64,000 nucleotides of DNA. Source: Arthrobacter sp. SLBN-100 (GTDB lineage: Bacteria > Actinomycetota > Actinomycetes > Actinomycetales > Micrococcaceae). Location of the stretch: positions 2,232,001 through 2,296,000 of the forward strand of contig NZ_VFMY01000001.1 of the NCBI RefSeq assembly GCF_006715305.1. Reading direction: 5' to 3'. Positions 40,441-49,166 of this stretch are shown here, piece by piece (the first letter of the stretch is position 1; each line of letters starts with the position of its first letter). The position numbers and the translations under genes are program-made. The notes beneath the pieces are model-generated. The model did no database searches and was not told where the DNA came from. It saw only the letters and a program-made list of their open reading frames with translations.

Positions 40441-40752
40441 ATGCCCGTTGTTGTCACCGCCATATTCACCCCCAAGGAAGGCGCCTTTGACCAGGTGGTC
40501 AAGGCCCTCACCCCGGCAATCGCCGAAGTCCACGAAGAGGAAGGCTGCCTGCTCTACGCCATCCACGAAGCACCGAATGGCCAGATCGTCATGATCGAAA
40601 AATGGGAAAGCGCCGAACTGCTCGATGCGCACGGTGCGGGGGGCGCGGTCAAGCGCCTCAACGCTTCCCTGGACGGGCTGCTCGAAGTTCCCGTGGAGGT
40701 CACCCGGCTTGCGCCCATCCCTGCAGGTACCGGGCACCAAGGCGTGCTGTAG
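40441..40752 (+). CDS. Antibiotic biosynthesis monooxygenase (ABM) domain protein
   Basis: A 103-residue ferredoxin-fold ABM protein: VVVTAIFTPKEGAFDQVVKA, LTPAIAEVHEEEGCLLYAIH and QIVMIEKWESAELLDAH. The E-x-G-C/T-L-L-Y and M-x-E-x-W-x-S positions are typical of the putative quinol monooxygenase (YgiN-like) group. Cofactor and substrate are unknown. ATG 40441 has AGGAAAGCAGAAAAGC upstream. It follows a terminator and is probably monocistronic. Confidence 0.88.
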   Translation: MPVVVTAIFTPKEGAFDQVVKALTPAIAEVHEEEGCLLYAIHEAPNGQIVMIEKWESAELLDAHGAGGAVKRLNASLDGLLEVPVEVTRLAPIPAGTGHQGVL

Positions 40753-40834
40753 GGGACGCCTTTTCACATGGGCATTTCCACATACGGACCACAGGACGCG
40801 GGCGGAGGCACGCCGGAGGGTCCATACTTGCGCC

Positions 40835-41299
40835 ATGGGTGATGCAGCGCGAAAACCGGACCGGGTCCTTCTCGTGTTGGTCGGTGTCATCGGATTGCTG
40901 GTGGTGGTGGCACTGGCGGTGGTGTTTTTCCGGGGCGAGCCCAAGCCGCTGGACGAGGCCAGTCCGGCAGGAGTGGTCCAGAGGTACACCAACGCCGTGA
41001 TCGAGGGCGACACCGCCACCGCCGATTCCTACCTCACAGGGGACGGCCGGGCGAAGTGCCGCGGCTCGTTCCAAGGTGAACCGCCGCCGGCGCGGGTTGT
41101 CCTGGTCTCCACCACCGAACGGGCAGAATCGGCAACCGTCAAGGTGTCGATTGTGCATTCCGCCCAGGGCGGCCCCTTTGGTCCGTCCGACTACCAGATG
41201 GAGGATATCTTCCACCTGGTAAAGGTCGACGGGAAATGGCTGGTGGACCAGGCGCCCTACCCGCTGATGTCCTGCAGCGGAATTCCGGGGAAACCATGA
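40835..41299 (+). CDS. Membrane-anchored DUF4878-like protein
   Basis: A 154-residue protein with one N-terminal TM helix (VLLVLVGVIGLLVVVALAVV, about 11-30) and an extracytoplasmic NTF2-like domain: SPAGVVQRYTNAVIEGDTAT, ADSYLTGDG and the ending DIFHLVKVDGKWLVDQAPYP. The latter is the common pattern of DUF4878/lumazine-binding-like lipoproteins. It is probably leaderless: CATACT 40823-40828, six bases, ATG 40835. Its stop overlaps the DUF5671 gene start (ATGA). Confidence 0.7.
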   Translation: MGDAARKPDRVLLVLVGVIGLLVVVALAVVFFRGEPKPLDEASPAGVVQRYTNAVIEGDTATADSYLTGDGRAKCRGSFQGEPPPARVVLVSTTERAESATVKVSIVHSAQGGPFGPSDYQMEDIFHLVKVDGKWLVDQAPYPLMSCSGIPGKP

Positions 41300-43011
41300 C
41301 GTCCCCCGCAACGACGACGGCGTCCACGGCGGGCAGTACGGTTATCACCCTGCGCCGGCTGATCCAGTACATCCTGCTCTTTGCCCTGGTGGTGATCGCT
41401 GCCTCCGGTATCAGCGGATTGCTGGAGCGCCTTTTCACTTCGGGGCCGGTCCTGGCGTCCGCCGATGTGGCCGGCCTGGCCCGGTCACTCACCTTTACTC
41501 TTATTGGCGGGCCTATTGCCCTGCTTCTGTGGTGGTTCATCTGGAAGAGGCTCGAGGATGAATCAGAACGCAGGGCTGCAGAATGGGGCCTCTACCTCAC
41601 CGGAATGTATGCTGTTTCGCTCATCATCTCTACTACTTCGCTCCTGGGCCTGGCGTCGTCCCTGATCGGCAGGACGGGGAGCCAGTGGGCGCCGCCGCTG
41701 GCAAATGCCCTTGTCTGGGCTGCCGTTTGCGTGTGGCACCGGTGGATGTGGAAGCGCCCGGACAGGCCCTCCGCGCATTTGGAGGACGTCCGGGCCATCG
41801 TGGGATCCATTTTTGGACTGGTGCTGGGAGCCGGGGCCGCTATTACGGCCCTCAGCGGCCTGTTTGACGTCGCTATCCGCGGCCTCCCGCTGACGGCGAC
41901 TGTTGAGCCCTGGTGGTTCCCGGTGCTCCGATCGCTGGTGTGGGCAACAGGCGGAATCACCGTCTGGTGGTGGCACTGGTTCAGGGAGGGCGGCCGGCGC
42001 TTCACGACAGGCCTCGTGGACGTTACCATCATCGCCCTCGGCATCTTTGCCGCGGGCATCACGGCACTCGGCGGAGGCGGCGTGATCCTGTTCGTGGTCC
42101 TGAGGCTCGGGTTTGACCCGACGGACCCGGCCAGCGAACTGCTCGAACCTCTCGCTCCGGCGCTGGCAGCAGCCCTCATCGGCGCACTCATCTGGCGCTA
42201 TCACCGCACTGCTGCGGCCGGACGTTCCCCCGGCGCAAAGCGCGCCGGCCTCCTGGTCACCTCGGCTGTCGCCTTGGCGGCGGCCGCATCCGGTGTCGGC
42301 GTCATCATCAACGCGACACTCGCAGCGGCTGTATCACCGCTGGCGGGCGGAGCCACCCGCACATTGCTCCTGGGCGGCATCAGTTCGCTCCTGGTTGGAG
42401 CCCCCGTGTGGTGGCTGGCCTGGAAGCCCACCAGGCAACCGCAGTCCGCCGATGATATTCCGCCCGGCCGCCGGGTCTACCTCGTCGCATTCTTTGGTGT
42501 CAGTGCGGTGGTGGCACTGATCGCCCTCCTCGTGATCGGCTACCGGCTCTTCGAATTCCTGCTCGGGGACGTGTCCGGCGGAAGCCTGCTTGACCGCGTC
42601 CGCGCACCGTTCGGCCTCCTGGTGGCCGCGGCGCTTGTTGCCGGCTACCACTTCGCCCTGTGGCGGCGGGACCGTGCGCTCCTCGCCGCGGTGGAGCACG
42701 TGAAGAAAAGAACGCTGGAACAGGTAACCCTCGTCACCGGGCAACAACAGGACGCGGATGCCTTGGCCAAGCGCATCGCTGAAGTCACCGGCGGTGCCAG
42801 GGTCACCATCTGGCTGCGTGCTGACGACGGCGGCTCTGCCCTACCGGCGCCGGGCACCGGTTCCGGCGGGACTGCTTCCGCAGCGGCGGAGGAGGCAGTC
42901 CAGCAGGTGGCGGTTGCGCTGGAGGAAGTCACTGCTGTCCACGTCCTGGTGGTTCTTGGCCCGGGTGCGCGGCTGGAGGTCATCCCGCTGGCCGCTGGTT
43001 CACGGCGCTAA
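41296..43011 (+). CDS. DUF5671 domain multi-pass membrane protein
   Basis: A 571-residue protein with about 13 hydrophobic helices arranged as repeated four-helix units (ITLRRLIQYILLFALVVIAA; GLYLTGMYAVSLIISTTSLL; PPGRRVYLVAFFGVSAVVAL). This is the DUF5671 pattern. A C-terminal soluble domain of about 110 residues (RDRALLAAVEHVKKRTLEQV, and so on) follows. The function is unknown. ATG 41296 overlaps the previous stop by 4 bp, so the two are co-translated. Confidence 0.82.
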   Translation: MTSPATTTASTAGSTVITLRRLIQYILLFALVVIAASGISGLLERLFTSGPVLASADVAGLARSLTFTLIGGPIALLLWWFIWKRLEDESERRAAEWGLYLTGMYAVSLIISTTSLLGLASSLIGRTGSQWAPPLANALVWAAVCVWHRWMWKRPDRPSAHLEDVRAIVGSIFGLVLGAGAAITALSGLFDVAIRGLPLTATVEPWWFPVLRSLVWATGGITVWWWHWFREGGRRFTTGLVDVTIIALGIFAAGITALGGGGVILFVVLRLGFDPTDPASELLEPLAPALAAALIGALIWRYHRTAAAGRSPGAKRAGLLVTSAVALAAAASGVGVIINATLAAAVSPLAGGATRTLLLGGISSLLVGAPVWWLAWKPTRQPQSADDIPPGRRVYLVAFFGVSAVVALIALLVIGYRLFEFLLGDVSGGSLLDRVRAPFGLLVAAALVAGYHFALWRRDRALLAAVEHVKKRTLEQVTLVTGQQQDADALAKRIAEVTGGARVTIWLRADDGGSALPAPGTGSGGTASAAAEEAVQQVAVALEEVTAVHVLVVLGPGARLEVIPLAAGSRR

Positions 43012-43105
43012 CGCCATCCGCAAAAATGACGTGGGGGCAACAGGCCCAAGTTCTCTAGACTGGCTTCTGAACGCCAAGTGACAGATACCAGTAAAGGAGC
43101 AAGGC

Positions 43106-43528
43106 ATGAGTGGAGTAGTTGTTGTAGGCGTGGATGGCAGTGAGTCGGCAAGGAAAGCCGCGGAGGCTGCACGGAACCTGGCGGCCTCGCTGGGAGCTTC
43201 ACTGCACGTAGTGACCGCCTTCGAGACCGAGAGCGCCGAGACCTTCGGCGTCGGGTCGGACAAGGTGAGGATTTCCAACGCGGACAGCGCCGAAATCGTT
43301 GCCAACGATTTGGGCAAATCGGGACAGCGTGTGGAGATCACCCACTCGGCCGCCCGCGGCAAACCGGCTGATGCGCTGATCAAGGAAGCCATCCGCCTGG
43401 ACGCGAAGGTCATCGTGGTAGGAAACCGCAGGATGCGCGGCATCGGCCGGCTCCTGGGCAGCGTCGCCAACAGCGTGGCGCACAACGCCCCCTGCGACGT
43501 CTACATCGCCAACACGTACGACGACTAA
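43106..43528 (+). CDS. Universal stress protein (UspA family)
   Basis: A 140-residue single Usp domain: VVVVGVDGSESARKAAEAAR at 4-23, and the ATP-binding loop VVGNRRMRGIGRLLGSVANS (about 107-126), which matches G-x2-R/G-x-G-x9-G-S/T closely enough to expect nucleotide binding. ATG 43106 has AAAGGAG 7 nt upstream. TAGACT at 43056-43061 is a plausible -10 box, giving a leader of about 40 nt. It is followed by a hairpin terminator. Confidence 0.93.
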   Translation: MSGVVVVGVDGSESARKAAEAARNLAASLGASLHVVTAFETESAETFGVGSDKVRISNADSAEIVANDLGKSGQRVEITHSAARGKPADALIKEAIRLDAKVIVVGNRRMRGIGRLLGSVANSVAHNAPCDVYIANTYDD

Positions 43529-43573
43529 CGCTTCGACTCCCCTGGGCAGAAACTCCAGTAACCCGGGGGAAGG

Positions 43574-43611
43574 AAGCGGGCGACGGCGGGACCTCCCGCC
43601 GTCGCCCGCTT
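43574..43611. terminator. Hairpin between uspA and GPP34 genes (GACGGCGGGA family)
   Basis: AAGCGGGCGACGGCGGGA (43574-43591) and TCCCGCCGTCGCCCGCTT (43594-43611) pair perfectly over 18 bp around CC. It serves two convergent genes. The outer arm differs from the other copies, but both sides change together. Confidence 0.85.
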
Positions 43612-43652
43612 GCGTTTAAGGCCACCTCCAGGAAGCGCTGCCGCACCGACTG

Positions 43653-44291
43653 CTATGTTGCGGCCTCCGCCTCCGCGAGCGTGATCATGCGGATTTCCTC
43701 GGCAACTGCGTGGGAGGGCCATTGGCTGTTGGCTATTTCCCTGGCCCGGTGACGATCAGCATCGGCAAACAGCTTCTCCAGCAGCCCCGTCACGTGCAGC
43801 AGTCCGATCAAGGCAGTGGTCCGCGCATCGGCTGTTCCCCCTCCCAGCCCGGCCTCAACTTCCTTGAGGAGTGCCGCCTTCGGGGCGTGGTCCTGCTCCG
43901 GATACCGCGTGATCCTGAACAGGCCCAGGCGCTTTTCGCCTACGTGCTTCACGACGCCCTGCGCCGCCAGCTCCTCGTAAATGCGATGCACCTCGGCACG
44001 GCTTTCCAGGATTGAAACCCAGCGATGGGGAGAGTGCGGCCTGGATTTATGCCGGACGAGCTCCAGGTGGTGCTGAACCGCGGCGGGTACAGGGGCGCCA
44101 GAGACTCTGACGTGCTTGCCCTGCAGTTCGATGGCACCGAGCAGATCCAGCTCCGCCAAGATTGCCCCGGCTACACCGGCCTGAAGAACGGGCTGGGAAA
44201 TTTCGGCCCCGCCGTCGGCGTCGTTTGTTGCCAGAAGGAGGAATGCCTGGGGAAGGCTCAGCTCCCAGGCCTTGGGAGATTCAGCATCCAT
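43653..44291 (-). CDS. GPP34-family phosphoprotein
   Basis: A 212-residue GPP34/GOLPH3-like protein: LSLPQAFLLLATNDADGGAE at about 9-28, then VLQAGVAGAILAELDLLGAI and, near the end, TTALIGLLHVTGLLEKLFAD. These are the family's N- and C-terminal blocks. In eukaryotes GPP34 binds phosphatidylinositol-4-phosphate; in actinobacteria the family is common but its role is unknown. ATG 44291 was chosen; an upstream ATG at 44324 has no ribosome site. It is divergent from the RpiR operon. Confidence 0.87.
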   Translation of the reverse strand: MDAESPKAWELSLPQAFLLLATNDADGGAEISQPVLQAGVAGAILAELDLLGAIELQGKHVRVSGAPVPAAVQHHLELVRHKSRPHSPHRWVSILESRAEVHRIYEELAAQGVVKHVGEKRLGLFRITRYPEQDHAPKAALLKEVEAGLGGGTADARTTALIGLLHVTGLLEKLFADADRHRAREIANSQWPSHAVAEEIRMITLAEAEAAT

Positions 44292-44372
44292 ACCACTATG
44301 GTCCCGCGGGAAAGGTGCCGCCACAATGAGGATTTACCTGCAGATAACGCAAACCACTGGAAGCAAGCGCAA

Positions 44373-44416
44373 TTGCAGAGTACATTTGATGCAATCGCCC
44401 TTGCAGAGTGATCTGC
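44373..44416 (+). promoter_or_regulatory. Candidate RpiR operator region
   Basis: TTGCAGAGT is directly repeated at 44373-44381 and 44401-44409, 28 bp apart. The second copy continues into the inverted repeat GCAGA-GTGA-TCTGC (44403-44416). Both lie just upstream of the TTG start of the RpiR gene (44436). RpiR-family proteins bind inverted or direct repeats near their own promoter; the assignment is an inference. Confidence 0.4.
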
Positions 44417-44435
44417 GTTACAGAACAGGTTCCCC

Positions 44436-45344
44436 TTGAACACGAATGCCGCAGAAGTGCAGGCCTCCCAGCTTGGAGCCAACGGCAGCAGCGGTGCCGG
44501 GAACAGCTCCCAGGCATGGCTCGGCGACGCGATCCCGGATGTTCCACTTACCAAATCGCAAAGCCGGGTCGTGGAGGTCATCACCCGCAATCCGCAGCTC
44601 TCCTCCTACGCGGACATCGCAGAGATTGCCCAGCGCGCAGACGTCAACAATTCCACCGTGGTCCGCGCAGCCCAGCATTTGGGCTACCGCGGCTGGCCGG
44701 ATTTCCAGCGAGAACTCCGCTCGCGCTACCTCGTGATGATTTCCACCGAGGACACCCTCACCGAGCACGGCGAACACCGCAGTCCCCTGCACGACGCACT
44801 GAACCACGACATTGAAAACCTCCGGCTGACCCTCGAATCGAATACGGCAGACGAAGCCGAGGCCGCCATTGCGGCAATGGCCGCTGCAAAGTCCATCACC
44901 GTCGTCGGGATTGGCTCCTTCGCCGGACCCGCGAGCGTGATGGCCCACCTCGGCTCCACGATGGGATACCCCATCTCACTGGAAAACCGCGGCGGCGTCC
45001 ACCTGGCGTCAAGCACCAACACCCTTGGCGCCGGCGACGTGCTGGTGGTCATCAACATGTGGCGCTCCGTCCGGCAGGTCATCGTGGCCGCCGAAGCCGC
45101 CAAAGCCGCCGGTGCCACGGTCGTCGCCATCAGCGATATGCGCCGCGGCCGCCTCGCAGCCGCGGCCGACCACCTGTTGGTGGTGGCCTCGGAGGGCATC
45201 TCCTTCTTCCAGTCGGTCACCGCCGCGAACTCGCTGGTCTACGGGTTGCTGGCTGGAATGGAGGCAGCCCACCCCGAGCGCAGCCGCGCCGCCATCCGCC
45301 GGACCCAGCAGCTGTGGAAAGACCTCGACATCTACCTCGACTGA
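44436..45344 (+). CDS. RpiR/MurR-family transcriptional regulator
   Basis: A 302-residue regulator. The N-terminal HTH_6 domain (TKSQSRVVEVITRNPQLSSY, then ADIAEIAQRADVNNSTVVRA, at about 39-80) is followed by a C-terminal SIS domain (VVGIGSFAGPASVMAHLGST; ADHLLVVASEGISFFQSV), which in relatives binds phosphosugars. Start is TTG 44436 because no ATG or GTG precedes the HTH sensibly; the ribosome site is weak. It is the first gene of a catabolic operon (28 bp to the next gene) and probably controls it. The ligand is unknown. Confidence 0.9.
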   Translation: MNTNAAEVQASQLGANGSSGAGNSSQAWLGDAIPDVPLTKSQSRVVEVITRNPQLSSYADIAEIAQRADVNNSTVVRAAQHLGYRGWPDFQRELRSRYLVMISTEDTLTEHGEHRSPLHDALNHDIENLRLTLESNTADEAEAAIAAMAAAKSITVVGIGSFAGPASVMAHLGSTMGYPISLENRGGVHLASSTNTLGAGDVLVVINMWRSVRQVIVAAEAAKAAGATVVAISDMRRGRLAAAADHLLVVASEGISFFQSVTAANSLVYGLLAGMEAAHPERSRAAIRRTQQLWKDLDIYLD

Positions 45345-45372
45345 CCCGCAATAACATCCCAGGAGCAACTTC

Positions 45373-46332
45373 ATGAATGACCAAAACACCCGCCGGATTG
45401 CCGTCATCGGACTCGGCGCCATGGGCGGAGCAATGGCCGCCACCCTTCACAAAGCCGGCTGGGACGTCACCGGCTTCGACCCTTCTGACGCCGCCAGGGC
45501 TGCCGCGGAAGAAGCCGGCATCAAAACTGCAGCGGACCTCGAAGCCGTTGCAGGAACCCCCTACGCCGTGCTCTCCCTCCCCGCCGCCAGCATCGTGGAA
45601 ACCACCGTGCCCCAGCTCCTCAAAGAGCCGGGCACCGTGGCGATCATCGACACCACCACCTCCGAACCGGGCACCAGCAAAAACATGGCCGATCTTGCCC
45701 ACGCACAGGGAGCGGCATTCGTGGACGCACCGGTCTCCGGTGGCCGCGACGGCGCAGCAACCGGTTCGCTGAGCGCCTTCGTCGGTGCCACGGACGAGTC
45801 CCTCGCCGCCGCCGAGCCCGTTCTCCTGGCGCTGACCGGCGGGAAGTACAGCCACATCGGCGGCCCCGGCAGCGGCAACGTGGTCAAACTCCTCAACAAC
45901 GTGCTGGCGGCGGCCAACCTCGTCTCGGTGGGTGAAGCACTCGGCGTCGCCAAGGCCTACGGCATCGATCCCGCCACAGCGGCGGCCAGTATCAGCAACG
46001 CGTCCGGGGGCAGCAAGGTCTCCGCCAACATGTACCCGAACTGGGTGCTGAGCGGCACGCACGATTCCGGTTTCTCCCTGGGCCTGATGGCCCGCGATGC
46101 CGCCCTCGCCGTGAATGTCGCCACCCGGATCGGCGAAAAGCCCGCACTCCTGGCCGCCGTGGCCAGCCAGTGGCAGGACGCCCTGGCCGCGCTCGGCCCG
46201 AAGGCGGACTTCACCGAAATCGCCCGGACCGTCGCCCCGGCCATCACTCCCGCCGGTGCACCAGGCGGTGCACCAGGCGCGGCACCAAGCACCACATCAG
46301 GCAGCGCGGCCGGCACCACCGCCGTCGCCTGA
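45373..46332 (+). CDS. 3-hydroxyisobutyrate dehydrogenase-family oxidoreductase
   Basis: A 319-residue beta-hydroxyacid dehydrogenase. The NAD(P)-binding loop GLGAMGG is at 13-19, the substrate-binding motif is DAPVSGGRDGAATGSLSAFV at about 118-137, and the catalytic Lys is in GSGNVVKLLNNVLAA. The C-terminus has an unusual Gly/Ala/Pro/Thr-rich tail of about 30 residues. Relatives oxidise 3-hydroxyisobutyrate, tartronate, threonate or phenylserine-type acids; the substrate is unknown. GGAGCAACTTC lies before ATG 45373. The next gene in the operon is an aldehyde dehydrogenase, so a hydroxyacid-to-semialdehyde-to-acid route is plausible. Confidence 0.9.
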   Translation: MNDQNTRRIAVIGLGAMGGAMAATLHKAGWDVTGFDPSDAARAAAEEAGIKTAADLEAVAGTPYAVLSLPAASIVETTVPQLLKEPGTVAIIDTTTSEPGTSKNMADLAHAQGAAFVDAPVSGGRDGAATGSLSAFVGATDESLAAAEPVLLALTGGKYSHIGGPGSGNVVKLLNNVLAAANLVSVGEALGVAKAYGIDPATAAASISNASGGSKVSANMYPNWVLSGTHDSGFSLGLMARDAALAVNVATRIGEKPALLAAVASQWQDALAALGPKADFTEIARTVAPAITPAGAPGGAPGAAPSTTSGSAAGTTAVA

Positions 46333-46364
46333 TACCCCACCCGCAGCCCCAAAGGAACACCACA

Positions 46365-47912
46365 TTGAGCGTCACGACATCACCAACCTCCTCCTCGGCA
46401 GCAACCGCTAAAACCGTCCTGGAAGCGGCTTTCCCGGCGGGCCTCGGCACTTTCGTCGACGGCACGGTAGTTACCGGCAGCGGCGAGGCCATCACCCTCA
46501 CCGCGGCTGCCACCGGCGAAGCCTTCGTCACCTACGCAGACCCGGGCGCCGAGGGCGCCAACGCCGTCCTGGAAAGCTCGACGGCGGGCGCCAAAGTTTG
46601 GGGTGCGATGAACGGCTTCGAACGGGCCGCCATCCTCCGTAACGTCAGCCGGGCTGTGGAACAGCACGGGGAGGAACTCGCCATCCTCGAATCCGCCACC
46701 ACGGGCAAGCCCATCCGTGACACGCGCGTCGAGGCCGCCAAGGTGGCGGAAATGTTCGGCTACTACGCCGGCTGGGCCGACAAGCTGACCGGCCAGACCA
46801 TCCCTGTTCCCGGCAACTGGCACACCTACACCGAACGCGTCCCGTGGGGCGTCGTCGTCGCCATCACGCCGTGGAACGCTCCCCTGTTTACGGCCGGCTG
46901 GAACTCCGCAGCCCCGCTCGCGGCCGGCAACGCCGTGATCATCAAGCCCAGCGAGTTCACGCCGGCGTCATCGGTCCGGCTCGCCCAACTGGCGCACGAA
47001 GCCGGCCTGCCGGCAGGCGTCTTCAACGTGGCCGCCGGGCTGGGCCAGACTGTGGGCGCAGCCCTCACCACAGACCGGCGCGTGGGCAAGGTCAGCTTCA
47101 TCGGCTCCGTCCCCACCGGGCGCCGTGTTGCGGTTGCCGCCGCCCAGGCCGGGATTCCCGCCCTTCTGGAGCTCGGCGGCAAGAGTGCCAACATCGTCTT
47201 CGCGGACGCGGACCTGGACCGTGCCGCGGACGGCGCCATCTCGGCCATCTTCTCCGGCGCGGGCCAGTCCTGCGTGGCCGGATCGCGCCTGCTGGTGGAG
47301 CGCAGCGTGCACGCACAGTTCGTGGAGCTGGTGGCCGCCAAGGCCGCCCGCCTCCGGGTGGGCGACCCGCTCAGCGCGGACACGGAGGTGGGCCCCATCA
47401 TCACGGCCCAGCAGTTCGCCACCGTCACCACGCTCATCGAGGCAGGAATGAACGACGGCGGCCGCCGGGTTACCGGGGCCGCGTTGCCGGAGTCCCTGGC
47501 CGGGTCCGCCCTGGCCGGCGGGCACTGGGTGATGCCCACCCTGCTCGACGGCGTCACACCCGCCAACCGGCTGGAGACTACCGAGGTCTTTGGTCCCGTG
47601 GTGGGCGCCGACGCGTTCGACTCGGAAGCCGAAGCCATCGCGCGGGCCAACAACACCAACTTTGGCCTGGCCGGTGCCGTCTGGACTTCCGATGTGTCCC
47701 GCGCCCACCATGTGGCCCGCGAGGTGAAAGCCGGCACGTTCTGGATCAACTCATACAAGACCATCCATGTGGCCGTTCCCTTCGGCGGCTTCGGTGATTC
47801 CGGCCACGGCCGTTCCTCCGGGCCGGGCGTGCTGGACGAATACACGCAGACGAAGGCCATTTGGGTGCCCACCCGCGCGGCCGCGTCTCCCTTCCCGTCC
47901 CTGTCCTATTAA
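46365..47912 (+). CDS. NAD(P)-dependent aldehyde dehydrogenase
   Basis: A 515-residue enzyme of the aldehyde dehydrogenase superfamily. Catalytic C303 is in GAGQSCVAGSR, general base E269 is in LLELGGKSAN, and N171 is in TPWNAPLF. The VFGPVVGADAF and PFGGFGDSGHGR blocks are normal. No acyl-CoA-dependent features were seen. TTG 46365 was chosen (AAAGGAACACCACA upstream); the open frame back to 46170 overlaps the upstream gene and is not coding. It probably oxidises the aldehyde formed in this pathway. Confidence 0.93.
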   Translation: MSVTTSPTSSSAATAKTVLEAAFPAGLGTFVDGTVVTGSGEAITLTAAATGEAFVTYADPGAEGANAVLESSTAGAKVWGAMNGFERAAILRNVSRAVEQHGEELAILESATTGKPIRDTRVEAAKVAEMFGYYAGWADKLTGQTIPVPGNWHTYTERVPWGVVVAITPWNAPLFTAGWNSAAPLAAGNAVIIKPSEFTPASSVRLAQLAHEAGLPAGVFNVAAGLGQTVGAALTTDRRVGKVSFIGSVPTGRRVAVAAAQAGIPALLELGGKSANIVFADADLDRAADGAISAIFSGAGQSCVAGSRLLVERSVHAQFVELVAAKAARLRVGDPLSADTEVGPIITAQQFATVTTLIEAGMNDGGRRVTGAALPESLAGSALAGGHWVMPTLLDGVTPANRLETTEVFGPVVGADAFDSEAEAIARANNTNFGLAGAVWTSDVSRAHHVAREVKAGTFWINSYKTIHVAVPFGGFGDSGHGRSSGPGVLDEYTQTKAIWVPTRAAASPFPSLSY

Positions 47913-47933
47913 CGCTTCACCCAGAGAAGGCAG

Positions 47934-49166
47934 ATGCCCATGGAACTGACCAACCCAAACCCCGCCCCGGCAGCCCTTCGCGGCGTACTGGCAGACGGCG
48001 TCGACCGCTGGAAACCCCGCGTCCAGGCATTGGCGCAGGAAATCCACGCGTTCAAGGAGATCTCCTTCGAGGAGGTCCGTTCCGCCGGGGCCATTGCCGC
48101 CCTGCTGGAGGAGGCCGGCTTCGAGGTGGAGCGCGGCACGTCGGGCCTTCCCACCGCCTTCTCAGCGAGCGCGGGAAGCGGCGAGCTGACGGTGGCGCTG
48201 TGCGTGGAGTACGACGCGCTTCCGGACATCGGCCACGCCTGCGGTCACAACCTGATCGCCGGTGCCTCCGTGGCAGCCACCCTCGCCCTGCGCCCGTTGG
48301 TGGACGAACTCGGCATCACGCTGAAGGCCATCGGCACCCCCGCCGAGGAGCATGGCGGCGGCAAGGCGCTGATGCTGGAGCGGGGTGCGTTCGACGGCGT
48401 CGGGCTGGCCCTGATGGTCCACCCGGTCCAGGACGGGCTCACCTACAACCCCGCCGGCACCAGCGCGCAGGCGGTGGGCCGGTACAAGGCAACGTTCAGC
48501 GGCAAGGCGGCGCATGCGGCGGCAGCCCCGCACCAGGGCGTGAACGCGGCCGACGCCGCGGTGCTGAGCCAGGTGGCCATCGGCCTGCTGCGCCAGCAGA
48601 TCCCCAGCGACCACCGGATCGCCTGCTTCGTGGCCGAGGCCGGACACGTCACCAACATCATTCCGGAAAAGGCGGTGGTCCAGTTCGAATGCCGGGCCTT
48701 CACCCTGCCGGAATACGAGGCGCTGCACCAGCGGGTCCGGAACTGTTTCGAAGGCGCCGCGCTGGCCACCGGAACAACCCTGGTCATCGAGGAAGCGGAA
48801 CCCCTGTACGAACCGCTGCTCCAGGATGACGCCCTCGCAGCGCACTGGACCGATGCGATGGAAGCCTTCGGCAAGGACACGTCGCGGTCATCGGGGCTCA
48901 GCGGCGGTTCCACCGACATGGGCAACATCTCCCAGGTCATCCCGTCCCTGCACCCCTGGCTGAGCATCCCGGGTGCGGACGTGCCCATCCACTCGCACGC
49001 GTTTGCCGCGCTTGCAGACTCCCCCGAGGCGTACGGCGTGATGTTCGAGGCAGCCGTGGCGCTGGCCTGGACCGTCGCCGGCGCAGCCTCAACCCCCTCC
49101 GAACGGGACCGCTTCATCAAAGCTGCGTACCGCCGTCGTACTTTCACGCAGGAAGGCACATCATGA
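47934..49166 (+). CDS. M20-family amidohydrolase (AbgA/AbgB-like)
   Basis: A 410-residue metallo-amidohydrolase. Zinc-binding EYDALPDIGHACGHN is at 92-106, PAEEHGGGKALM carries the catalytic Glu pair, and GKAAHAAAAPHQGVNAADA is the dimerisation-domain block; TDMGNISQVIPSLHPWLSIP completes the active site. The EYDALPDIGHACGHN form is typical of aminobenzoyl-glutamate and aminoacylase-like hydrolases (AbgB, PM20D2). It likely cleaves an imported amide or dipeptide in the cytoplasm. ATG 47934 has GAGAAGG upstream. It overlaps the DUF3100 gene by 4 bp. Confidence 0.92.
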   Translation: MPMELTNPNPAPAALRGVLADGVDRWKPRVQALAQEIHAFKEISFEEVRSAGAIAALLEEAGFEVERGTSGLPTAFSASAGSGELTVALCVEYDALPDIGHACGHNLIAGASVAATLALRPLVDELGITLKAIGTPAEEHGGGKALMLERGAFDGVGLALMVHPVQDGLTYNPAGTSAQAVGRYKATFSGKAAHAAAAPHQGVNAADAAVLSQVAIGLLRQQIPSDHRIACFVAEAGHVTNIIPEKAVVQFECRAFTLPEYEALHQRVRNCFEGAALATGTTLVIEEAEPLYEPLLQDDALAAHWTDAMEAFGKDTSRSSGLSGGSTDMGNISQVIPSLHPWLSIPGADVPIHSHAFAALADSPEAYGVMFEAAVALAWTVAGAASTPSERDRFIKAAYRRRTFTQEGTS

